This document shows positions 18,784-27,326 of a DNA stretch of 64,000 nt, one piece after another. This DNA is from an uncultured bacterium (lineage in GTDB: Bacteria; Desulfobacterota; Binatia; UBA1149; CAITLU01). The DNA lies in assembly GCA_903893315.1 (NCBI GenBank), contig CAITLU010000041.1, forward strand, positions 1-64,000, given 5' to 3'. The notes under the pieces were generated by a model, which was not told the DNA's origin, searched no databases, and saw only the letters and a list, made by a program, of their open reading frames with translations. The translations under genes and the position numbers were made by a program. Positions within the stretch are counted from its first letter, which is position 1; the number at the start of each line of letters is the position of its first letter.

Positions 18784-19314
18784 ATGAAGAAAATACTTTC
18801 GCGTACCGAACTGCGTAGCGGCCCGATTGGCCGTTATGGCCTCGAAGAGGTCGAGCTTCCGAACGGACACCGCATGGTGCTGGACGTGCTGCGCCACCCC
18901 GGCGCCGCCGCCGCGGTGGTCTTCGTGAGTCCGTCGCGTCTGCTGTTGCTGCGCCAGTACCGCCACGCCGGCGGAGGCTGGCTGTGGGAAATCCCGGCCG
19001 GCAAGATCGACCCCGGCGAAGAACCGCTCGCCTGCATCGAGCGCGAGATCGAAGAAGAAACCGGCTATCGCGCCGCACGCATCGAACGGCTCGGCGAAAT
19101 CCTTCCGGCCGCCGCCTACACCGACGAGCGCATCCATCTCTACGTCGCCACCGAGCTGACTGCCGGCACGATGGACCACGGCCGCGGCGAGAACATCGAA
19201 GTGCACGAAATCGAGTTCGACGAAGCACTCGCGATGATCGACCGCGGCGACATCATCGACGCCAAGACCATCGCTGGCCTGCATCACTGCCAGGCAAGAC
19301 AAAGGCGCGGATAA
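18784..19314 (+). CDS. NUDIX hydrolase, ADP-ribose pyrophosphatase type
   Basis: Hydrolase of 176 residues that cleaves a nucleoside diphosphate linked to another moiety, most likely ADP-ribose. The Nudix box is complete: G-K-I-D-P-G-E-E-P-L-A-C then REIEEETGY. It is preceded by LLLRQYRHAGGGWLWEIPAG, the QYR...WEIPAG pattern that marks ADP-ribose pyrophosphatases. A proline or tyrosine that fixes substrate is present near AAYTDERIHLYVA. The gene ends 30 bp before the end of the convergent modC. Confidence 0.9.
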   Translation: MKKILSRTELRSGPIGRYGLEEVELPNGHRMVLDVLRHPGAAAAVVFVSPSRLLLLRQYRHAGGGWLWEIPAGKIDPGEEPLACIEREIEEETGYRAARIERLGEILPAAAYTDERIHLYVATELTAGTMDHGRGENIEVHEIEFDEALAMIDRGDIIDAKTIAGLHHCQARQRRG

Positions 19315-19343
19315 GGCGCCAGCGCGCTCCCGGCCGGCCTGCG

Positions 19344-20456
19344 TCAGACGTTGCCGCCGAGCAGGTGCAGCGCGTCCTGCAACAGCACCACGGTCGTCAC
19401 CGTTCCCGGCGCCAGCCCGAGCTGGGCCACCAGCCGCGCGGGAATCCGGGTGTGCAACGGCGCGTCGATGCCGTCCATCGCAATCGCGAGTTGCGCTTCG
19501 TCACCGAGCGTCAGCATCGAACGCACCCTCACATCCAGGCGGTTTGCACGTTGCGCCAGGTTGTCGTGCACGGCCGAGCGCAAACGCACGCCGCCATCGG
19601 GAATCACCCAGCGTACCCGGCTGCCGGGTGCGAACTCGGAGCGCTGCCGGCACACCAGCGTGTGCGCTCCGGCGCGCAGCCAGGTCAGTCCCGCCGCCGC
19701 ATCGTGGCGAACGATCTCGCCGTCAAAAACATTGCGGATGCCGACCTGCCGCGCGGCGTCTTCGTTGACCGGCTGCGCCATCACTTCGCGCGGCGTGCCG
19801 CTCTGCAAAGTCCGGCCATCGGCCAGCAAGGTCATGCGATCGGCCAGCATCAGCGCCTCGCCGAGATCGTGCGTTACCATCACGACCGGAATCGAGAGCT
19901 GCTGCCGGAGTTCGGCCAGTTCCAGGTAGAGACGCTCGCGCGTCGCGCGGTCTACTGCGGAAAACGGCTCGTCCAGCAGCAATATGGCAGGGTCGCGCGC
20001 AAGCGCGCGGGCGATGGCGACGCGCTGCTGTTCGCCGCCGGAAAGCTGCGCCGGACGGCGTTCGCCGACTGCGCCGAGATGCACACGCGCCAACCACGTT
20101 TCGGCGCAGCGTCGCCGCTCTTCACGCGGCAGGTGGTGGAGACCGGCCATGATGTTGCCGAGTGCGCTCATGTGCGGGAACAGCCCGTAGTTCTGCGGCA
20201 CGTGGCCGACGCGGCGCTGCTGCGGCGACAGACAGATCCCCGCCTCGTCATCGAACCAGACCGAGCCGCTGCAGACGATGCGTCCCGCCGCCGGCCGCGA
20301 CAGACCGGCGATCATGCGCAGCAAAGTCGACTTGCCGCTGCCCGACGGCCCGACCAGCGCGAGCAGTTGCCCGTGCCCGCAACGCAAAGTCGCGTCGAGG
20401 CGGATCGGCGCGCGTTGCCGCACCGACATCTGAAAATCAGAGTTCGGGCAGTCCAT
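19344..20456 (-). CDS. modC: Molybdate ABC transporter ATP-binding protein
   Basis: ATPase subunit of the molybdate importer, 370 residues. Walker A GPSGSGKS, Q-loop PQNYGLFPHMSALGNI, signature LSGGEQQR, Walker B ILLLDEPFSAVD and the switch VTHDLGEA are all present. After the ATPase core the C-terminal about 130 residues form regulatory beta domains, including a TOBE/mop-like segment (RVRSMLTLGDEAQLAIAMDG) typical of ModC and related oxyanion ATPases. ATG 20456 overlaps the modB end by 20 bp; a later ATG at 20429 is an alternative, but the upstream one keeps the usual first strand. Third gene of modABC. Confidence 0.9.
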   Translation of the reverse strand: MDCPNSDFQMSVRQRAPIRLDATLRCGHGQLLALVGPSGSGKSTLLRMIAGLSRPAAGRIVCSGSVWFDDEAGICLSPQQRRVGHVPQNYGLFPHMSALGNIMAGLHHLPREERRRCAETWLARVHLGAVGERRPAQLSGGEQQRVAIARALARDPAILLLDEPFSAVDRATRERLYLELAELRQQLSIPVVMVTHDLGEALMLADRMTLLADGRTLQSGTPREVMAQPVNEDAARQVGIRNVFDGEIVRHDAAAGLTWLRAGAHTLVCRQRSEFAPGSRVRWVIPDGGVRLRSAVHDNLAQRANRLDVRVRSMLTLGDEAQLAIAMDGIDAPLHTRIPARLVAQLGLAPGTVTTVVLLQDALHLLGGNV

Positions 20457-21117
20457 AACGTCTACCGAAACGCCGCGCCAGGCCCGCGGCCGAAGCCAAT
20501 ACCGCCACCGAAAAAAGCAGCAACAGCAGCGACATCCGCCCTGCCGCGTCGAAGTCGAAGGCTTGCACACGGTCGTATATCGAAATCGCCACGGTCTTGG
20601 TCTGGCCCGGAATGCTGCCGCCCACCATCAACACCACGCCGAACTCTCCGAGCGTGTGCGCGAAGGTCAGCACCATGCCGGTAAGTACGCCGGGCCACGC
20701 CAGCGGCAGTTCGACCGTCAGGAGCGTGCGCCAGAACGACATGCCGCAGCACTCGGCCGCATCGCGCACTTCGCGCGAAATGGCTTCGAAGCCGCGCTGT
20801 ATCGGCTGCACCGCGAACGGGATGTTGACGATGATCGAGGCGACCACCAGACCGGAGAAATGAAAGGCCAGAGCGTGGCCGCTCAAGCGCTCGAAGCATT
20901 GCCCGATCAGCGACTTGCCGCCGAGTCCGACCAGCAGGTAGTAACCGACGACCGTGGGCGGCAACACCAGCGGCACGGCCAGCAACGCCTCGACCAGCGA
21001 CTTGCCGCGAAAATGCCGATAGGCCAGCGCGCGGCCGGCAAACAACGCAGCCGGCATCAGCAACAAGACGGTCAGACCGCCCAGCTGCAGCGACAGCCAC
21101 AGCGCCGGCCAGTCCAT
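20437..21117 (-). CDS. modB: Molybdate ABC transporter permease
   Basis: Inner-membrane channel subunit of 226 residues with five to six hydrophobic segments. The start MDWPALWLSLQLGG at 21117 shares one base with the modA stop (TGATG), so the two genes are translationally coupled. The permease EAA-type loop appears around GMSFWRTLLTVELPLAWPGV, where ModC docks. LVLPPTVVGYYLLVGLG and HTLGEFGVVLMVGG are ModB hallmarks. A tungstate or sulfate specificity is less likely given ModA and ModC beside it. Confidence 0.93.
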   Translation of the reverse strand: MDWPALWLSLQLGGLTVLLLMPAALFAGRALAYRHFRGKSLVEALLAVPLVLPPTVVGYYLLVGLGGKSLIGQCFERLSGHALAFHFSGLVVASIIVNIPFAVQPIQRGFEAISREVRDAAECCGMSFWRTLLTVELPLAWPGVLTGMVLTFAHTLGEFGVVLMVGGSIPGQTKTVAISIYDRVQAFDFDAAGRMSLLLLLFSVAVLASAAGLARRFGRRYGLPEL

Positions 21118-21911
21118 CAGTCGGCCTCGCCCGGCATCTCGAAACCGTAGCGGCGCAGCACGGCGCGCGCGGCCGGCTGCTGCATGTAAGTGAAGAACGC
21201 CTGCGCGGTAGCGCCCGAGTTCTTCAGCAACACCATGCGCTGGCGCAGCGGCGTGTGCCACTCGGCAGGAATGACGGCGCAGCTGACCGACCCGGCAACT
21301 TGAGGAGACCTGGCGAGCGACAGCGCGATGATGCCGCCCTCGGCGGAACCGCTGGTGGCGAACTGCGCGGCCTGCGACACGTTCTCGCCGAGCACCAGCG
21401 CGGGTCGAACGGCGTCCCACAGCCCCGCGTGCTTGAGCGCTTCTTGGGCGCGGCGGCCGTACGGCGCGTGCTCCGGGTTGGCGATCGCGAAGTGCTTCAC
21501 CTGCCCCGCCGCGAGCCGCGCCGCCAGTCCCTTCATTTCCTCATCGACAGCGAGCGGAGAACCGAGCGGCGCCACCAGCGCTATGCGACCGATCGCGTAG
21601 AGGACTCCCGCGTCGCGGGTCAGACCTTCGGCGTGCAGCGCGGCTACGTAATCCTCGTCGGCCGACAGGTACATCTGGAACGGCGCGCCCCCGCGAATCT
21701 GCGTGGCGAAGGTACCGGAGGAACCGAACGTGAGCTTGACCTCCTGTCCGGTCTCCTGATGGAACGACTGCGCCAACTCTTCCAATGCGAATTGGAGATC
21801 GGCGGCAGCGGCAACCACCGGCACGTCCGCATACGCACGACCGGCAACCGATACCGGCGCCAGGAAAGCAGCGGCCACGAGCAGGGATTTCAGAAAATCA
21901 CGGCGGAGCAT
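21117..21911 (-). CDS. modA: Molybdate-binding periplasmic protein
   Basis: Substrate-binding protein of 264 residues that captures molybdate for ModBC. ATG 21911 is preceded by a strong GGAGGAGAGG. The signal peptide begins MLRRDFLKSLLVAAAF, whose R-R-D-F-L-K fits a twin-arginine (Tat) motif, unusual for ModA, which normally uses Sec. The mature part starts VPVVAAAADLQFALEELAQ and contains GSSGTFATQI, FQMYLSADEDYV, ANPEHAPYGRRAQEAL and GENVSQAAQF, all typical of ModA oxyanion sites. First gene of modABC. Function secure; export route inferred. Confidence 0.93.
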   Translation of the reverse strand: MLRRDFLKSLLVAAAFLAPVSVAGRAYADVPVVAAAADLQFALEELAQSFHQETGQEVKLTFGSSGTFATQIRGGAPFQMYLSADEDYVAALHAEGLTRDAGVLYAIGRIALVAPLGSPLAVDEEMKGLAARLAAGQVKHFAIANPEHAPYGRRAQEALKHAGLWDAVRPALVLGENVSQAAQFATSGSAEGGIIALSLARSPQVAGSVSCAVIPAEWHTPLRQRMVLLKNSGATAQAFFTYMQQPAARAVLRRYGFEMPGEAD

Positions 21912-22328
21912 CACACCTCTCCTCCAGAGAACCAGCCGACGACACTCGATAGTCGAGCCGGACGCGGCCTGGACGCTGCGGCCCCGGCGGCCATTTCGCC
22001 CTGAGACCAGCCCGCGAAGAAGCGTCTCGCCCTGAGAGTCGTCACGCTCATGACCGGACGCTCGCATAGGATCATGCCCGTGCCCAATCAAACGGCCCGC
22101 GCGCCACTGTCTCCATCGCGATAAATGTTCGTACAACGCACGCACCCATGGAAACTTCTTGACAGCCGCGCGCCGGATGGTAACTGGTGCTGCTGGTTCG
22201 GCGGCAGTTCCAGTGCTTGCCGCCGACTCGGGGAACGGATGACCACAGGCGTTGTCCAGCTCCTCGCTTATCAACGTACGCAACAGCCCCGCCCCTGGTC
22301 ACACACCTGGGCGGAAGGTGACAGGATC
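21912..22328. promoter_or_regulatory. Divergent region between modA and small Lys-rich protein gene
   Basis: A 417-bp gap with no credible gene. Near modA there is a 13-bp palindrome CTCGATAGTCGAG (21945-21957). Farther up, the 11-mer TCGCCCTGAGA is repeated in direct orientation at 21996-22006 and 22027-22037, 31 bp apart. These could be regulator sites, but they do not match the ModE consensus, and I could not recognise a Moco riboswitch by eye. Confidence 0.4.
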
Positions 22329-22454
22329 ATGGGCGATAAATCTCCGAAGTCCGTCAACAAACAGGCGTCCCAGAAACAAGCAAAGGCAAAGGGCGCCCAG
22401 GACAAGAAGAAGCAGGCGGCTGCCGCCAAGCAAGCTCCCGCCAAGAAGAAGTAG
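22329..22454 (+). CDS. Small conserved Lys-rich protein (41 aa)
   Basis: A 41-residue basic protein starting MGDKSPKSVNKQASQKQAKA and ending in APAKKK. AAGGTGA lies 8 bp upstream of the ATG and a strong terminator follows the stop, so this is a real stand-alone small gene. About 30 percent of residues are Lys and many others are Ala or Gln; it should be unstructured or a single helix. Very similar MGDKSPKS-type proteins occur widely in bacteria without assigned function. Nucleic-acid or ribosome association would fit the charge but is only a guess. Confidence 0.7.
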   Translation: MGDKSPKSVNKQASQKQAKAKGAQDKKKQAAAAKQAPAKKK

Positions 22455-22506
22455 GGACAGCCAGTGGGGCCGCCCGCTCGGAGCGCCCCGGGAAAGTGAA
22501 CGAAGA

Positions 22507-22554
22507 CGGCCCGCAGGCCGGCCACGAGGTCGGACTGCGGGCCGCCTTTGTTTT
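22507..22554 (+). terminator. Rho-independent terminator after the Lys-rich small gene
   Basis: CGGCCCGCAG (22507-22516) pairs perfectly with CTGCGGGCCG (22535-22544), followed by CCTTTGTTTTG. The stem and T-rich tail form a good intrinsic terminator on the + strand, about 50 bp after the small gene. Confidence 0.8.
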
Positions 22555-22605
22555 GTGCTCCAGATCCTCTGTTGCCAGAACCGCGAACTTACACTCGCCG
22601 GGCCG

Positions 22606-23289
22606 CTAACAGAGTTGGCAGTTGAACGTGATCGGCTGACCCACCGCGAACTTCAGGACCACCAGCGCATCCGTCGCAGTAATCGCCCCGCTGCTGTTGA
22701 CGTCGCACGAACACATCTCACAGATCACCGGCTGTCCCACCGCAGCCTTCAGGACCCACAACGCATCGCTCGCGAAAACTCCGATGGGATTGGCGGGATC
22801 TCCGCAGGGGCGCGGCGGCAATGTCGAGGTCGTGGTCGAGGAAGTGAGGGTGCTGCTGGTGCTGCTGGTCGACGTCGGCGTCAGGGCCGCTTCGTAGAAA
22901 GCCGGGTCGCGCTCGGGCGAAGCATTGCCGGAGCCGTCCGCGGAAGAGGCCTTCGCAGCCGCACGGCCTGTGAACACCGTCGCGATGGCGTTCTTGCCGA
23001 GGTGGGAAACCGGATCGGTCATCTTGCAGACACCGCCGCCCGCGTCGCTGAAGCGTCCGGAGTCCTGCTGCCAACCCGGCGCCGAAACCAGGCCTCCCTT
23101 TACGAACTCGAGCCACGCATTCCCGGCTCCCGCGCCGCAGAGCCCGACGAGTGAATTGCAGCCCCCGGCTGCCGCCGCCGAAAAACCGTAGAGGTCATGG
23201 TTCAGCGCCACAACAGCCGCCGCCCCGCCCCGCGCCGTCACCACGCTGATCAGTGCGGCACCGGCCAGCATCATCGTCGATCGTTTCAT
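22606..23289 (-). CDS. Secreted protein with C-terminal Cys dockerin-like domain
   Basis: Exported protein of 227 residues. GGAGGAAG precedes ATG 23289 and a signal peptide ends near GGAAAV. The N-terminal half (ALNHDLYGFSAAAAGGCNSL onward) is unrecognised and has several Cys. A Thr/Ser-rich linker (about residues 138-160) joins it to a duplicated domain: ASDALWVLKAAVGQPVICEM then CSCDVNSSGAITATDALVVL, ending KFAVGQPITFNCQLC. The DVNSSG-x-ITATDAL half is a calcium-loop dockerin type I motif; the other half lacks the Asp-rich loop. Such domains may anchor or cross-link secreted proteins. No cohesin is in the window. The 599-residue beta-helix protein at the left end carries a related module. 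Confidence 0.75.
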   Translation of the reverse strand: MKRSTMMLAGAALISVVTARGGAAAVVALNHDLYGFSAAAAGGCNSLVGLCGAGAGNAWLEFVKGGLVSAPGWQQDSGRFSDAGGGVCKMTDPVSHLGKNAIATVFTGRAAAKASSADGSGNASPERDPAFYEAALTPTSTSSTSSTLTSSTTTSTLPPRPCGDPANPIGVFASDALWVLKAAVGQPVICEMCSCDVNSSGAITATDALVVLKFAVGQPITFNCQLC

Positions 23290-23411
23290 CAGGACTTCCT
23301 CCGAAGGGTCCGCGCGCCTACCTGGGCTGATGCGCGATCGTAGCCCGAAGAGCCGCTTCGAGCGAGAGAGTATCGGCCGTAGCGAAGCCGCTCCTGCCGC
23401 GTGTCGCGGGC

Positions 23412-23924
23412 CTAGTGCAGCAGATGCAGCCTGGGACCGTGCGCGAACAGTTCGAGAGTCGCGTGTTTGGGACTCTCCATGCCGATCAGCCCGCACGGCG
23501 CCTCCGCCAGTCGCAGCGACACGTCCAGAAGCGACCTTCCACCCTGTTTGTAGGCATCGAGCAGATAGGCAAAATCGCTCATCGAGCCCAGCACACGACG
23601 ATTCGCGGTCTTGGCCACGCTCACCTCGGTCATCTGCCCCAGTTCCGCAGCCGTCATGTCTTCGCTGACACCGATCTCGCGCAGCACTTCGCCGAGCGCC
23701 AGCGCAAGCCTCAACGAAAGCGAGGCGCCGTCCTCGGCCGGCAGGATCACCGGCAGCAACGTCCGCTCGCTGACACACAGGATGAACTGGGAGGACGGCG
23801 CGCCGAGCAGGTTCACGTACCAATCGCCAAGACGCGTCGTCGACGCAGGCGGCCGCTCCTGGGGAGCCATCTTGAGTCGCGCCAGAAGCCTGGCGGTGGC
23901 ACGCAACGTAAACACCGCGGCCAT
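23412..23924 (-). CDS. DUF6933-like hypothetical protein
   Basis: Protein of 170 residues with no signal peptide. The segment MAAVFTLRATARLLARL followed by TRLGDWYVNLLGAPSSQFIL and CVSERTLLPVILPA matches the pattern of DUF6933, a family with conserved LGDWY-NLL and a following beta-hairpin. Function of the family is unknown. The ATG at 23924 is chosen because the conserved region begins there; no clear ribosome site precedes it, and an in-frame start at 24062 would overlap the moxR promoter region. The gene is divergent from the moxR operon. Confidence 0.65.
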   Translation of the reverse strand: MAAVFTLRATARLLARLKMAPQERPPASTTRLGDWYVNLLGAPSSQFILCVSERTLLPVILPAEDGASLSLRLALALGEVLREIGVSEDMTAAELGQMTEVSVAKTANRRVLGSMSDFAYLLDAYKQGGRSLLDVSLRLAEAPCGLIGMESPKHATLELFAHGPRLHLLH

Positions 23925-24113
23925 GTGTAGCCGCACAAAGGCGGGCAGTCGAACTTTGTCCGGCGGGCTTGCGCGCCCCAGGCCGCCGCCGCGTGCCGGC
24001 GCCGCGGCCGGCGCCGTTGCGAAACCGGGTGCAATTTGGAACTCGCACTGCGCTCGCGGCATATTCTTCGATACGCATTTACCCCAACCCGCTTCAGGAG
24101 ACCGCGTCGAAAC

Positions 24114-25100
<987 letters not shown>

Positions 25101-25137
25101 ACTGACGCCGAAGCGCAAGCCGTAGAGAAAGAGATCG

Positions 25138-26208
25138 ATGGTCGCAGCCGAAATCATCCGACGTGTTCGGGAGATCCAGGTACGCACCGGCCGCCACGTC
25201 GCCGACGTGCTGGCCGGCGAGTACGTGTCGGTGTTCAAAGGCGGCGGCATCGAGTTCGAGGAAGTGCGCCCCTACGTCCCCGGCGACGACGTACGCTCGA
25301 TCGACTGGAACGTCACCGCGCGCATGGGCGAGCCCTTCGTCAAGCGTTACGTCGAAGAGCGCCAACTGACGCTGTTGCTGATGGCCGACATCTCGGCCTC
25401 GCAGGATTTCGGCTCGGGATCGCGCTCCAAACGCGAAGCAGCGGCCGAGTTGTGCGCGCTGCTGGCCTTCTCGGCCATCCGCAACGACGACAAGGTGGGG
25501 CTGGTGCTGTTCCACGGCGACGTCGAGCAGTACATCCCGCCGCGCAAAGGCCAGAAGCACGCACTGCGCGTCGTGCGTGAAGTCCTCGCGCACGGCGAAA
25601 CCACGCGCGACGACGTGCTCCCCCAAGGTGAAACGACGCGCGACGAAGCGACGGCGACTGCAACCAGGCCGACCGAGGACCCAAGCGCGGCGCGACCCGG
25701 CGCGCCGACATCGACGCCGCCGTTGGCGCGCATCGCGGCAAGTCTCAGACGTCTTCTTCCTGCGGGTGCACAGCGCCGCCTGCGCAGCGCCCGCGAGGCT
25801 ACCGACATCACCCGCGCGATGCGCTTCGCGATGTCGGTGACCAAACGCCGCGCGGTCTGCTTCGTGGTCAGCGACTTCCTCGACGAAGGCTTCGAACGGG
25901 CGCTGATCACGGCCAACCAGAAACACGACGTCATCGCGGTGCTGATCAGCGACCCGCGCGAACTCGAGATTCCTTCGGTAGGCCTGGTTGCACTGCAAGA
26001 CGCAGAGAGCGGCGCGACCCGGCTCTACGACACCGGTTCGGCGGCTTTCCGCCGCGCAGCAGCGGCGGCCGCGGCAACGCGGGTGGCCGATCTCGAAAAG
26101 AAACTTCGCCGCTCCGGCATCGACTTCATCCACATCGACGCTTCGGCCTCGGTGGTCGAACCGATCGTGCGCTTCTTCAAGATGCGCGAAAAGAGGGCCA
26201 GGCGGTGA
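25138..26208 (+). CDS. DUF58 / VWA-like protein with linker insertion
   Basis: Partner of MoxR, 356 residues, cytoplasmic. The DUF58 signature is clear: GIEFEEVRPYVPGDDVRSID then VTARMGEPFVKRYVEERQL, and a degenerate MIDAS strand LLLMADISASQDF. Between the two halves of the domain (about residues 155-220) is an insertion rich in Thr, Ala and Pro. It contains the repeated peptide GETTRDDVLPQGETTRDEA and is absent from typical members. The C-terminal half resumes at RAVCFVVSDFLDEGFERAL. It overlaps the next gene by 4 bp (GTGA), implying translational coupling. A role in the periplasm or envelope stress through the Bat complex is inferred from context. Confidence 0.87.
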   Translation: MVAAEIIRRVREIQVRTGRHVADVLAGEYVSVFKGGGIEFEEVRPYVPGDDVRSIDWNVTARMGEPFVKRYVEERQLTLLLMADISASQDFGSGSRSKREAAAELCALLAFSAIRNDDKVGLVLFHGDVEQYIPPRKGQKHALRVVREVLAHGETTRDDVLPQGETTRDEATATATRPTEDPSAARPGAPTSTPPLARIAASLRRLLPAGAQRRLRSAREATDITRAMRFAMSVTKRRAVCFVVSDFLDEGFERALITANQKHDVIAVLISDPRELEIPSVGLVALQDAESGATRLYDTGSAAFRRAAAAAAATRVADLEKKLRRSGIDFIHIDASASVVEPIVRFFKMREKRARR

Positions 26209-27326
26209 AGGCTGTCGGCGCTGGAGTCGTGCCGGCGGCCGCCTTGCTGCTCGCGCTTACCAGCGGCGCGGCGCTTGCCGCTGCCGTCAGCGCGCCCGGC
26301 GCCAGCGCCGCCGCCGCAGGCAACACCGTCTCCGCCAACGCCGCCGCACCGGCCGCCGCAACCGGCACACAGGTTTCCGCGGGTCCGATCGAGAAAGTCA
26401 CCGAACGCGGCCCGGTGAAAGTGACGGTGACACTCGATCCGTCAGCGCCGATGATAGGCGACACGATCACGCTGAGCGTGGAAGTGGTGGCCGAAGACGG
26501 CATCGAACTGCTGATGCCGGAGTTCGGCCAGTCGCTCGACCGCTTCGCGATTCGCGAGTTCGTTCCCAAAGAGAGCATCGACGCCGGCGGCCGCACGGTA
26601 TCGCTGCAACGCTACACGCTGGAGCCGCCGCTCTCCGGCCCGCAGAGCATTCCGCCGCTGCTGATCGAGTTCATCGATCGCCGCCCCGGCCAACGCGCAG
26701 CTCCCGAAGGCGAAGACACCTACGAGATGATCACCGACCGCATCGCGTTCGAGGTCGGCTCGATCGTGCCTCAGGGAGCAGGCAACGACCTCAAGCCCGA
26801 GCGCGGCCCGCTGGCGCCGCTGCGCGAGCACGGACCGCTGTGGCCGTGGTTGCTGGCCGCGGCGGCATTGGGCGCGGCAGCGGTGCCGCTGGTGTGGAGA
26901 CGGCTGGCCGCGGCGCGCGCGGCACGGCTGCGGCGCAGCGCCTGGGACATCGCCCGCGCGCGTCTGGACGCGCTGGTGGCAAAGCCGCGTCCCGCTGGCG
27001 GCGACACCATCGACGCCTTCTTCGTCGAACTGTCGGCGATCATCCGCAGCTACCTGGAACGGCGCTTCGAACTGCGCGCGCCCGAACTTACCACCGAAGA
27101 GTTTCTAGCGGTGGCCAGCACCTCGCCAGACCTCACCGGCGAGCACCGCAGCTTCCTGCGCGACTTCCTGCGCCGCGCCGACATGGTGAAGTTCGCGCGC
27201 TTCGTGCCGTCACCGGCCGACGTGGAAAGCGCGCTGGCCGCAGCTTCACGATTCCTCGACGAGACCCGCGAAAACGCCGCGACGGTAGCCGCGACGACCA
27301 CACAGGAGGATCCGTCGCATGCCTAG
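26205..27326 (+). CDS. Bat-operon membrane protein (BatD-like N-terminus, DUF4381-like C-terminus)
   Basis: Protein of 373 residues with a signal peptide or N-terminal anchor (VPAAALLLALTSGAALAA), an Ala-rich stretch, then an extracytoplasmic beta domain (KVTVTLDPSAPMIGDTITLS onward) like those in BatD. A transmembrane helix lies at about 210-228 (WPWLLAAAALGAAAVPLVW). The cytoplasmic tail (FFVELSAIIRSYLERRFELR then TTEEFLA) matches the DUF4381-like tail found between DUF58 and BatA genes. GTG start overlaps the DUF58 stop by 4 bp. It ends 8 bp inside batA. Role: probably a membrane component of the MoxR-Bat machinery. Confidence 0.8.
   Translation: MKAVGAGVVPAAALLLALTSGAALAAAVSAPGASAAAAGNTVSANAAAPAAATGTQVSAGPIEKVTERGPVKVTVTLDPSAPMIGDTITLSVEVVAEDGIELLMPEFGQSLDRFAIREFVPKESIDAGGRTVSLQRYTLEPPLSGPQSIPPLLIEFIDRRPGQRAAPEGEDTYEMITDRIAFEVGSIVPQGAGNDLKPERGPLAPLREHGPLWPWLLAAAALGAAAVPLVWRRLAAARAARLRRSAWDIARARLDALVAKPRPAGGDTIDAFFVELSAIIRSYLERRFELRAPELTTEEFLAVASTSPDLTGEHRSFLRDFLRRADMVKFARFVPSPADVESALAAASRFLDETRENAATVAATTTQEDPSHA

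Noticed and set aside
17719-19302. 527-codon minus-strand frame
   Set aside because: It lies opposite the clear crotonase and NUDIX genes and shows no recognisable sequence.
22001-22006. CTGAGA resembling the THI-box core of a TPP riboswitch
   Set aside because: The remaining conserved TPP riboswitch segments are absent and the neighbours are molybdate transport genes.
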